Positions 7,929 to 14,500 of a DNA stretch of 37,504 nt are shown piece by piece. Every line of letters starts with the position of its first letter. Position 1 is the first letter of the stretch. The DNA is taken from NCBI GenBank assembly GCA_016786495.1, contig JAEUUJ010000048.1, forward strand, positions 1-37,504. The letters are read 5' to 3'. Source of the stretch: Cyclobacteriaceae bacterium. GTDB lineage: Bacteria > Bacteroidota > Bacteroidia > Cytophagales > Cyclobacteriaceae. The notes under the pieces are model-generated. The model did not search any database. It saw only the letters and a list, made by a program, of their open reading frames with translations, and had not been told where the DNA came from. Made by a program: the position numbers and the translations under genes.

Positions 7929-8570
7929 TTACAGCAGATAGCCTGGAACCTGCACTCCGCCCTTGAGTTTTGGGTCGGGAATCAGCGGCTTGCGTTCAAG
8001 CTTTAACGGAACAACACCTGCCCAGATGTTCAGGTCGTAATCTTCATCGTCATCGTTCGGGCCACCGGTGCGAATTTTCGCGGAAGCTTCTTCGAGCTTA
8101 AACTTCAACACCATGGTTTTCTTCCATTCGCTGTCGTTTGGCTGTCGGATATCATTCCAACGACCCGGCTGCATTTTGTTGGTGAAAACTTCCAGCGCAG
8201 TGTAAAGCTCTGCTTGATCAGTAACCAGTTCGGTGTTGCTGAAGATGACCACCGACCGGTAGTTGACCGAATGATGAAAGGCTGATCGTGCGAGCACGAG
8301 CCCATCGATGTGCGTTACACCGATCGACACGGGTAATTTCTTATCCGCCAGTTCACGCATGTAGAAGCTTCCTACCGAGCCGTGGATATACAACAGATCA
8401 TCCATCCGGCAAAAACCTGTCGGGATTTGAAACGGCTGGCCCTCCAGCACAAACGCCACGGTACAAACCAAGGCATCATCCAGGATGGAATAAACGGTGT
8501 CTTTGTCGTACGAGCCGCGTTTAGCCAGTCGGGTAATCGTGGTTCGATCGGTTTTTTGGAATTTAGCCAC
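7929..8570 (-). CDS. pyridoxamine 5'-phosphate oxidase family protein (flavin-nucleotide-binding type)
   Basis: The preferred start is GTG at 8570, because homologous proteins begin at the VAKFQKTDRTTITRLAKRGSY segment and because it lies 10 bases after the ilvE stop; an ATG at 8609 would overlap ilvE. The 213-residue product has the split-barrel FMN-binding fold pattern: YDKDTVYSILDDALVCTVAF, then IPTGFCRMDDLLYIHGSVGSF, VGVTHIDG-like strand, SVNYRSVVIF and a C-terminal NIWAGVVPLKL. This subgroup is commonly annotated as a NimA-like or heme/FMN-binding protein; real substrates are unknown. Probably co-transcribed with ilvE. Convergent with the PhoD-like gene. Confidence 0.8.
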   Translation of the reverse strand: MAKFQKTDRTTITRLAKRGSYDKDTVYSILDDALVCTVAFVLEGQPFQIPTGFCRMDDLLYIHGSVGSFYMRELADKKLPVSIGVTHIDGLVLARSAFHHSVNYRSVVIFSNTELVTDQAELYTALEVFTNKMQPGRWNDIRQPNDSEWKKTMVLKFKLEEASAKIRTGGPNDDDEDYDLNIWAGVVPLKLERKPLIPDPKLKGGVQVPGYLL

Positions 8571-8580
8571 GGTTCGCGAA

Positions 8581-9648
8581 TTAGAGAATATGGTTCCAAC
8601 CGTGTACATCGGCTTCGATGCCGGTACGCATATCGTTCAGTTTTTTCTTCAGGCGCATCATCAGCGCTGAATCGGTTACGGCCGGCAGATGCAGATCTTT
8701 GCCGTGAATGTTGATGGTAGCAACAGGAGAAACAACGGCTGCCGTTCCTGCACCAAATGCTTCGGTTAGCTTTCCGTTTTGGATGGATTTCTCAATTTCT
8801 TCAATGCTTACCTTTCTTTCCTCTACCGTAATGCCCATGTCTTTTGCAAGTTGGATCAGGGTGCTGCGCGTAATTCCATCCAGGATTGATGAGGATAACT
8901 GCGGGGTCACCAGTTTACCATCCATGACAAACATGATGTTCATCGCTCCGGATTCATCAATATATTTATGCTCTTTCGCATCCGTCCAGATAACCTGATC
9001 GAAGCCCTGTTCGCGTGCAAGTTGAGTCGGATAAAATGCTCCACCATAGTTACCCGCACATTTAGCAAAGCCTGTTCCGCCTTCGGCCGCACGAACATAT
9101 TCGAGTTCAACTTTTAACCGAACCGGTTTGGAGAAATAAGGCCCCACGGGACTTGTCATGATCACGAACAGGTATTGATCGGAAACTTTAACACCCAACC
9201 GGTTTTCCGATGCGAACACCACCGGGCGGATGTAGAGTGAACAACCCTCTGAACCGGGAACCCACTTTTCATCACACTTTACAATAGCTTCCAGGCTTGA
9301 CGTAAAAAGTTCTTCGCTCATACCCGGCATGCACATTCGATCCAGTGACTTAAGCATGCGCTGATAGTGTCGCTGTACGCGGAAGATGTTGATCTTTCCG
9401 TCTTTCATCCGGAACGCTTTCATTCCCTCAAAAATTGCCTGACCATAGTGCAGTGACAGCATAGCGGGTGTCATCGGTAAATTCCCGAATGGCATAATTT
9501 TCGGCTCGCTCCATTGCCCTTTATCATATTGGGCTACCAGCATGTGGTCGGAAATGTACGTGCCGAATCCCAGGTTGTCGAAATCAACTTCTTTCAGACG
9601 TGAGTTTTTTGTTTGTTCAACAGCGATGGAAGCAGTGCTTGTATTCAT
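8581..9648 (-). CDS. ilvE: branched-chain amino acid aminotransferase
   Basis: Last step of valine, leucine and isoleucine synthesis: PLP-dependent transfer of an amino group from glutamate to the branched 2-oxo acid. The 355-residue product belongs to the larger (type II, eukaryote-like) branched-chain aminotransferase group: HYGQAIFEGMKAFR, YIRPVVFASE, and the Schiff-base lysine Lys196 in GTGFAKCAGNYGG. ESGAMNIMFV and ITRSTLIQLAKDMG match the phosphate-binding and substrate regions. Cytoplasmic. It has its own 123-base upstream gap and seems to drive the following PNPOx-family gene. Confidence 0.95.
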   Translation of the reverse strand: MNTSTASIAVEQTKNSRLKEVDFDNLGFGTYISDHMLVAQYDKGQWSEPKIMPFGNLPMTPAMLSLHYGQAIFEGMKAFRMKDGKINIFRVQRHYQRMLKSLDRMCMPGMSEELFTSSLEAIVKCDEKWVPGSEGCSLYIRPVVFASENRLGVKVSDQYLFVIMTSPVGPYFSKPVRLKVELEYVRAAEGGTGFAKCAGNYGGAFYPTQLAREQGFDQVIWTDAKEHKYIDESGAMNIMFVMDGKLVTPQLSSSILDGITRSTLIQLAKDMGITVEERKVSIEEIEKSIQNGKLTEAFGAGTAAVVSPVATINIHGKDLHLPAVTDSALMMRLKKKLNDMRTGIEADVHGWNHIL

Positions 9649-9771
9649 AGGAGGGAAGTTTTGCTCAAGATAGAAATATTTTCATTGATGCGAACGGGAT
9701 AGTGATCGTCACGTTCAGACCGGTGTTCGTTGTAAATTCAAACATGTATGCAGCAAACCAATTCATTCGTT
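9649..9771. other. intergenic region between the GNAT operon end and ilvE
   Basis: A 123-base gap. It should hold the end of the six-gene minus-strand operon and the ilvE promoter (minus strand). I see no clear hairpin terminator, no exact TAnnTTTG element and no recognisable riboswitch in it. Confidence 0.5.
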
Positions 9772-10275
9772 TCAGGGTGCTACACGTTTTCCAACGATGA
9801 TCAGGCTGCGTTCTACGCCATCCAATATCGCCACGTTCGGGAATAACGCCCACTGCTCAAAGCCAAAACTTTTGAACAGTTTTAAACTCGGCTCGTTGTG
9901 CGCGAAAATATATCCCAGCAATGACTTAACTCCGAATGCCGGAGCCTGATCAATAATCGTTTTTAAAATTTCTTTTCCGTACCCCTTTCCGCGTGCTGCT
10001 TCATCCAGATAGATGCTCACCTCTGCGGTGTGATTATAGGCTGGCCTTCCATAAAAGGATTCGAGGCTTACCCAACCAATGATTGTATCACCATCAGAAA
10101 TGATATACAAGGGACGTTTTTGCGGATTGTGATTATGGTACCACGCGCGCCTGCTCTCGACAGAAACGGGTTCCGTGTCGGCTGTAACCATCCTGCCGGG
10201 AATAACCGAGTTATAGATCGCCACGATTGTAGGGAGATCCTGTTCAGTTGCGTGTCGGAAAGTTAATGCAGCCAT
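9772..10275 (-). CDS. GNAT acetyltransferase, phosphinothricin acetyltransferase-like
   Basis: The ATG at 10275 is chosen because its A is shared with the upstream stop (TAATG) and the family N-terminus starts there; a longer frame to 10398 overlaps the neighbour. The 167-residue product matches the YncA/PAT (bar) group: RHATEQDLPTIVAIYNSVI, then a WVSLESFYGRPAYNHTAEVSIYL strand run and the acetyl-CoA loop ARGKGYGKEIL, with FAHNEPSLKLFKSFGFE as the C-terminal GNAT signature. Relatives acetylate phosphinothricin, methionine sulfone/sulfoximine or similar amino compounds. The actual substrate here is unknown. Last gene of the six-gene operon. Confidence 0.87.
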   Translation of the reverse strand: MAALTFRHATEQDLPTIVAIYNSVIPGRMVTADTEPVSVESRRAWYHNHNPQKRPLYIISDGDTIIGWVSLESFYGRPAYNHTAEVSIYLDEAARGKGYGKEILKTIIDQAPAFGVKSLLGYIFAHNEPSLKLFKSFGFEQWALFPNVAILDGVERSLIIVGKRVAP

Positions 10276-10796
10276 TATAAATTCTTTTTTAACAGGTAGT
10301 CCGTTTGCGGATCGTTTCCGACCATAAACACATGGGAGCTGAACTTTTCGAAGCCGAAGTTCTTGTAGAAGCCTTGCGCATGCAGGTTGTGCTCCCAAAC
10401 GCCCAGCCAGATAATCTCACAACCTTTTGCCTTCGCTTCATTCAGGCAATGGTTCATCAACGCCTTGCCAATGCCCCGCCCGATATATTTGTTCAGCGCA
10501 TATAAGCGATGCAGCTCAAGCAGGTTCTTTCCGGGAAACTGCTCGTTTACTTCGGTCGACCTGCGTATCCGCGCATAGCCAGCCGGTTCTCCATGACTGT
10601 AGGCTATATAGAAAATGCTTCCCGGTTCGGACAGGTCCGTCAACAACTGGTCTTCCGTGAAAGCTTCGTCAATGTATGTTTTGAAGTCGTCCGGGTTATT
10701 GTCCTTTTCAAATGCTTCGCAAAACGATTGCAATCCAATCCGCGTAAGCAGAGCGGCATCGGAAACATTGGCCTGACGGATAACGAGATCGCTCAT
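10275..10796 (-). CDS. GNAT acetyltransferase, PaiA-like
   Basis: The 173-residue product matches the PaiA type (Bacillus spermidine/spermine acetyltransferase): IRQANVSDAALL at the start, LELHRLYALNKYIGRGIGKAL as the acetyl-CoA loop, IIWLGVWEHNLHAQGFYKNFGF, and the typical C-terminal pattern HVFMVGNDPQTDYLLKK. The substrate may be a polyamine or other amine, by family analogy only. Its start overlaps the OsmC stop by 4 bases, and its stop shares a base with the next GNAT start. Confidence 0.87.
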   Translation of the reverse strand: MSDLVIRQANVSDAALLTRIGLQSFCEAFEKDNNPDDFKTYIDEAFTEDQLLTDLSEPGSIFYIAYSHGEPAGYARIRRSTEVNEQFPGKNLLELHRLYALNKYIGRGIGKALMNHCLNEAKAKGCEIIWLGVWEHNLHAQGFYKNFGFEKFSSHVFMVGNDPQTDYLLKKNL

Positions 10797-11263
10797 GGTT
10801 GGGCAACCGCTGTTGGATTATGATGAACCGGAAAGTTAACCGATCGGGCAATAAAGCACAATTTATTGGCCTCGTGGTGGAGTGCATTTGCTTTCGCGAT
10901 CATGCTTTCGTGCTGCACCGTTACCACCGGATTGAGTGTGGCTTCTGAAAACTGGCCGCTGCCATCGCGCTCTTCGTTCATGACGGCTGTTGCGTGATCC
11001 ACATAATTCGTCACAATCACGCTGTTCACCGCGCAAAGATGCAGGTACCAAAGCATGTGGCAGGAGGAAATCGCATCGAGCAATAAATCTTCGGGACTAT
11101 ACCGCGATTTATCGCCCCGAAATGACGGGTCGGACGAACCTTCAATATCTTTTTTTCCTGCGGCAGAAATAATGTGATCCCGGCTGTACGCTTTGTAGCC
11201 GGAAGTTCCGGTTCCCTGATTACCCGTCCACGTGACGGTCGCCTGATAATGATGCTGCTTCAT
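10793..11263 (-). CDS. OsmC-family peroxiredoxin-like protein
   Basis: OsmC/Ohr proteins reduce organic hydroperoxides with a cysteine pair. The 156-residue product contains YSPEDLLLDAISSCHMLWYLHLC, giving the first active-site cysteine at 68 (a further Cys at 77), and EANKLCFIARSVNFPV with the second cysteine at 136; this spacing fits the family. The N-terminal strands (ATVTWTGNQGTGTSGYKAYSRDH) are also typical of the OsmC subgroup rather than Ohr. Cytoplasmic dimer expected. Overlaps both neighbours by 4 bases (ATGA), so it is translationally coupled. Confidence 0.9.
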   Translation of the reverse strand: MKQHHYQATVTWTGNQGTGTSGYKAYSRDHIISAAGKKDIEGSSDPSFRGDKSRYSPEDLLLDAISSCHMLWYLHLCAVNSVIVTNYVDHATAVMNEERDGSGQFSEATLNPVVTVQHESMIAKANALHHEANKLCFIARSVNFPVHHNPTAVAQP

Positions 11264-11718
11264 GACAGGGACAATTCCATTTTGATGTTACCCCGGGCAT
11301 ATAACCCGTCATTGTGAATTTCAATAAAGCCCAGTTTGCGATACAGGGCAATGGCCGGCACCTGGCGCGTATTGGAATACAGAATGATTTTTGTTGCGCC
11401 CAGCGCTTTGGATTTCCCGATCGCTGCTTCTGCTAATGCCTGCCCGATTTTGAGGCCGCGGAATTTCTTATCCACTGCCATTTTGGTGAATTCAAACAAC
11501 CCGGGTTGAAGATAGCGGAGTCCAACAGTGCCTGCTATTTCCTGATTAACCGTTGCCATCAGGATTGCTCCGCCCGGTGCAAGAATGTATTGGTCTGGAT
11601 TTTTAAGCACGTTAATGTCGAGCGGTTCGAGAGTAAAAAATTCTTCGATCCACTCGCGGTTAAATTTTTCGAACCACGGCTGATGTTCGGGCCGGTAGTC
11701 GACAATGGTAAGTTCCAT
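11260..11718 (-). CDS. GNAT family N-acetyltransferase
   Basis: A 152-residue GNAT protein. The ATG at 11718 overlaps the upstream stop as TGATG and is preferred, but an in-frame ATG at 11727 (MDVMEL) is possible. The fold is clear: IVDYRPEHQPWFEKFNREWIEEFF, then AGTVGLRYL, FEFTKMAVDKKFRGLKIGQALAE as the acetyl-CoA-binding part and ALYRKLGFIEI at the end. It resembles MarR-associated/ArgA-like GNATs of unknown substrate. Third gene of the operon starting with the EamA exporter. Confidence 0.87.
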   Translation of the reverse strand: MELTIVDYRPEHQPWFEKFNREWIEEFFTLEPLDINVLKNPDQYILAPGGAILMATVNQEIAGTVGLRYLQPGLFEFTKMAVDKKFRGLKIGQALAEAAIGKSKALGATKIILYSNTRQVPAIALYRKLGFIEIHNDGLYARGNIKMELSLS

Positions 11719-12098
11719 CACATCCATATTCCTCGTTCCGTCTTTATATTTTCAGCTTTAAGAAATCCACCATCAACAATAAAGAGTTTTGCCCCCGTTG
11801 AGGTATAGCTGCGGTGTACGCTGGCATCGTCTGACACCTGATAACTCATTCCTTTTTTCAACAGAAATGTCTCACCCGATTGCAATTCGGTGAACAACTC
11901 GCCCTCCAGGCAAAAAAGAATATGACCTTTTTTACACCAATGATCGGCTTTGTAGCCCGCGGAATAATCAACCGTGCGCACCCGCAGGTCGCCCCACTGC
12001 AACGTACGCCAGTACGCAGTACCGGTTTCGCCCGCATATCGGGTTTCGCTGATTTCGGACCAGTCGGTCGTATTGAAATGGATCAGGTTGTGGTTCAT
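11718..12098 (-). CDS. DHCW-motif cupin protein
   Basis: The ATG at 12098 is chosen because it overlaps the EamA stop as ATGA; an upstream ATG at 12119 lies inside that gene. The 126-residue product is a single-domain cupin with VDYSAGYKADHWCKKGH, the DH-C/W metal-site motif, and GMSYQVSDDASVHRSYTSTGAKLFIVD, giving the second histidine motif. Family members have no well-established reaction. A small metal-dependent enzyme or ligand-binding protein is plausible. It follows the exporter gene directly. Confidence 0.85.
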   Translation of the reverse strand: MNHNLIHFNTTDWSEISETRYAGETGTAYWRTLQWGDLRVRTVDYSAGYKADHWCKKGHILFCLEGELFTELQSGETFLLKKGMSYQVSDDASVHRSYTSTGAKLFIVDGGFLKAENIKTERGIWM

Positions 12099-13015
12099 TT
12101 GGTGAACTGAGCTTTCCATAAGTTCCTGAGTTGGTATCCACGGTTCACCACATAAATTCCGGCTATGGTGATCAGTATTGCAATGCCCATGCGCACGGTA
12201 AGTTTTTCATCCAGTACCAACCAGCCGAGTAACACGGCCACCAGGGGGTTGATATACGCATACATCGATACGATGGTCATGGGAAGCTTGCGCAAGGCAT
12301 ACGAGTAACATGCGTATGCTACGATGGATCCGAACACGATCAGGTAGAGCATCGACCAGCCCGCCTCGGGCGACCAGCTTACATGGCTTAGATCGTCAAA
12401 AAGTAGACTTGCGGGGAACATAAACACGCCTCCGAAGAACATCTGCAAACCTGCATTCAAAAACGGATTGGTGTTGGCGTTGTGTTTCTTGATCCAGATA
12501 CTTCCGCTGGCCCAGCTCACCACAGCGCCAAACGTGGTAAGGATGCCAAGCGTGTAGCCCAACGTTGAGAAGTCGCTGAGGTGTTCACCAAATATCATCA
12601 CGATGCCGACAAGGCCAAGAGCAACACCAGCAATGATCGGGAAATTAGGTTTCTCTTCGCGGTTAACAGAAATGTTGATCAGGATAACCACCAGCGGCAT
12701 CAGGGAACAGATAATGGCTGCAATGCTGCTCGGGATGTGCATTTCTCCCCAGGCAACAAGGCCGTTTCCAAGCGTAATCAAAAAGAATCCGCCAATAGCT
12801 TGTTTAATAAGTTGATCGAGTGGTGGAAATTTTACCTTTGAAACCGTAAGCATGAACCCAGTCAGGATAATGCCCGCAATCGTCTGCCGGATGCCGGAAA
12901 ACAAAAAAGGCGGAAAGTGTAAAACGGCAATGCGCAGGGCGAGGTAAGTGGTACCCCAAATCAGGCACACGGCCGCCAAAGCGAAGTAAGGAAGATAAGG
13001 ATTGCGGCTGCTCAT
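12095..13015 (-). CDS. EamA/DMT-superfamily transporter
   Basis: The ATG at 13015 (MSSRNPYLPYFALAAVCLIWGTTY) is preferred over the one at 13039, which adds 8 non-conserved residues. About ten transmembrane helices and two EamA domains are visible: first domain residues 5-135 with CLIWGTTYLALR and the PxxF/SGIRQ pattern, second domain residues 145-290 with AVVSWASGSIW and VSMYAYINPLVAVLLGWLVL. Such 10-TM proteins usually export small metabolites or amino acids from the cytoplasm. It is the first gene of a six-gene coupled operon with acetyltransferases and OsmC, consistent with detoxification or export of an amine or amino-acid-like compound. An element similar to the MocR upstream region lies 68 bases upstream. 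Confidence 0.9.
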   Translation of the reverse strand: MSSRNPYLPYFALAAVCLIWGTTYLALRIAVLHFPPFLFSGIRQTIAGIILTGFMLTVSKVKFPPLDQLIKQAIGGFFLITLGNGLVAWGEMHIPSSIAAIICSLMPLVVILINISVNREEKPNFPIIAGVALGLVGIVMIFGEHLSDFSTLGYTLGILTTFGAVVSWASGSIWIKKHNANTNPFLNAGLQMFFGGVFMFPASLLFDDLSHVSWSPEAGWSMLYLIVFGSIVAYACYSYALRKLPMTIVSMYAYINPLVAVLLGWLVLDEKLTVRMGIAILITIAGIYVVNRGYQLRNLWKAQFTK

Positions 13016-13082
13016 GGCATCAAAGGGTTTGCTTAGCAAAGTTTCCTGTTAATACGTATAAAAAACAGTTTCAGTTTTATGT

Positions 13083-13100
13083 ATTTTGACCATATCAGTT
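13083..13100. promoter_or_regulatory. candidate operator upstream of the EamA operon
   Basis: Eighteen bases, ATTTTGACCATATCAGTT, match the block at 24161-24178 upstream of the MocR gene at 15 of 18 positions. The core TGA-N5-TCA is near-palindromic. I infer a shared regulator binding site, with the MocR protein at 24187 as candidate; not proven. Confidence 0.4.
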
Positions 13101-13119
13101 AAGGATAAATTTTTTCGAA

Positions 13120-13157
13120 CCGACACGCTTTAATTTTCGTTAACGAACCAGTGTCGG
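13120..13157. promoter_or_regulatory. nested inverted repeats upstream of the cyclase gene
   Basis: An outer inverted repeat, CCGACAC at 13120-13126 with GTGTCGG at 13151-13157, encloses a perfect 12-base palindrome, TTCGTTAACGAA, at 13136-13147. It lies 54 bases before the cyclase start and 105 before the EamA start. It could be an operator or an RNA hairpin in the cyclase leader. There is no T-run, so it is not a terminator. Confidence 0.4.
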
Positions 13158-13210
13158 TAGACTAAATATGCCTGTTTTCCGTCATTTGAAATGAACATAA
13201 CCCCTGACAT

Positions 13211-14500
13211 TTGAAGAGACGTTCTACTATTTTTTATCCTGAGTTTGAAAAAGAGATTGCCCGGAGCGAATATCAGCGCACCCAACTGATCATCGCCCTG
13301 TTTTTGATCGCTTTTGTGGCGATTAACGTGAATTATTTTTTCCTGAGCGACAGGATCACAGCCATTTATGGAGGTATCGAAAACTACTTCTTTGTGGTTG
13401 GATGGCTCACGTTTTTTATCCTGTATGAAGTGGTTATTCTTCGGGTGATTGCTTTCCTGCGAAAGAAATACCACCGGGTGCGCGAGACATTCAGGTTCGT
13501 CCATACACTGGTCGAGATTTCGTTTCCGAGTTTGCTGATGTTGTACATGGTCGACCTCGAACACCAGCTTCTGTTTATCGACTCACCCATTTTTTTGATG
13601 TACTTCCTGTTCATCATCATTTCGGTGCTCCACCTCGATTTCCGATTGAGTTTTTTAACCGGCTTGCTGGCTGCCGCAGAATATGCTGTCATCATTTATT
13701 ACGGGTTTCAGCTGGATATCCAGACGGACAGCTACATTTCCATTCTTCCCGAGAATAGTTTTTACCTGCGCTGCGTGGTGCTCGTGATGAGTGGCCTTGC
13801 GGCTGGCTATGTTGCGCAGCAAGTGCAAAAACGAATTTACTTGTCGTATGATCTGCAACGAGCCAAGAGTGATATGGAAGTGCTGTTCGGCCAGCAGGTT
13901 TCGCGTGAAGTATTTTCCGCGCTGATCCGTGAACAAGGAAAAGCCAAAAAACAAGAGGCTACGGTGCTCGCCCTCGACATCCGAAACTTTACACCGTTCG
14001 CGGAAACCCATTCGCCTGACGAGATTATGGACTATCAGAATAAAATATTTGGTCCGATTATCGACATCATCAACCAGCATCAGGGAATCGTTAATCAGAT
14101 TTTAGGCGATGGCATCATGGCCACATTCGGAACCCCGGTTGAAAACCCGCTTCATGCAGACATGGCTTTTGAGGCATCGCTGCAGATTTTGCGCAAGGTT
14201 AATCAGCTTTGCGAGGAAGGGGTGATTCCGTTAACCAAACTCGGTATGGGCGTTCATACCGGTGATGTGATTACCGGTAACATTGGCAATGAAAGCAGGA
14301 AACAGTATTCCATCAGCGGATCGGCTGTCATTATCGCTTTCCGCGTAGAGCAGTTGAATAAGCAGTTCCAGTCGGAGTTGCTAATCACGGATGCCGTAAA
14401 AAGCCGCATCACCGCGGGCCGGGTTCAAATGACGTCATTAGGCAAACAGCCCATGAAAGGGTTTGGTACCGAGGTGGAAATCTACAAAGTAGAAGCTTAA
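13211..14500 (+). CDS. membrane-anchored class III nucleotide cyclase with altered substrate-pocket residues
   Basis: The start is TTG at 13211; an in-frame stop lies just upstream at 13205-13207 and there is no early ATG. Of 429 residues, about 20-205 form six transmembrane helices and about 225-429 a class III adenylate/guanylate cyclase domain. Metal aspartates are present: Asp256 in LALDIRNFTPFAE and Asp300 in ILGDGIMATFG, as is the transition-state arginine Arg378. But the position of the purine-specifying Lys (NK-LGD in many homologues) is Gln296, the partner position is Ser367, and the transition-state Asn (normally in VN-A-R) is Ile374. It may therefore make a different cyclic nucleotide, or be weakly active. 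It overlaps the opposite-strand HD/PycTM gene tail to tail by 4 bases. Confidence 0.88.
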   Translation: MKRRSTIFYPEFEKEIARSEYQRTQLIIALFLIAFVAINVNYFFLSDRITAIYGGIENYFFVVGWLTFFILYEVVILRVIAFLRKKYHRVRETFRFVHTLVEISFPSLLMLYMVDLEHQLLFIDSPIFLMYFLFIIISVLHLDFRLSFLTGLLAAAEYAVIIYYGFQLDIQTDSYISILPENSFYLRCVVLVMSGLAAGYVAQQVQKRIYLSYDLQRAKSDMEVLFGQQVSREVFSALIREQGKAKKQEATVLALDIRNFTPFAETHSPDEIMDYQNKIFGPIIDIINQHQGIVNQILGDGIMATFGTPVENPLHADMAFEASLQILRKVNQLCEEGVIPLTKLGMGVHTGDVITGNIGNESRKQYSISGSAVIIAFRVEQLNKQFQSELLITDAVKSRITAGRVQMTSLGKQPMKGFGTEVEIYKVEA

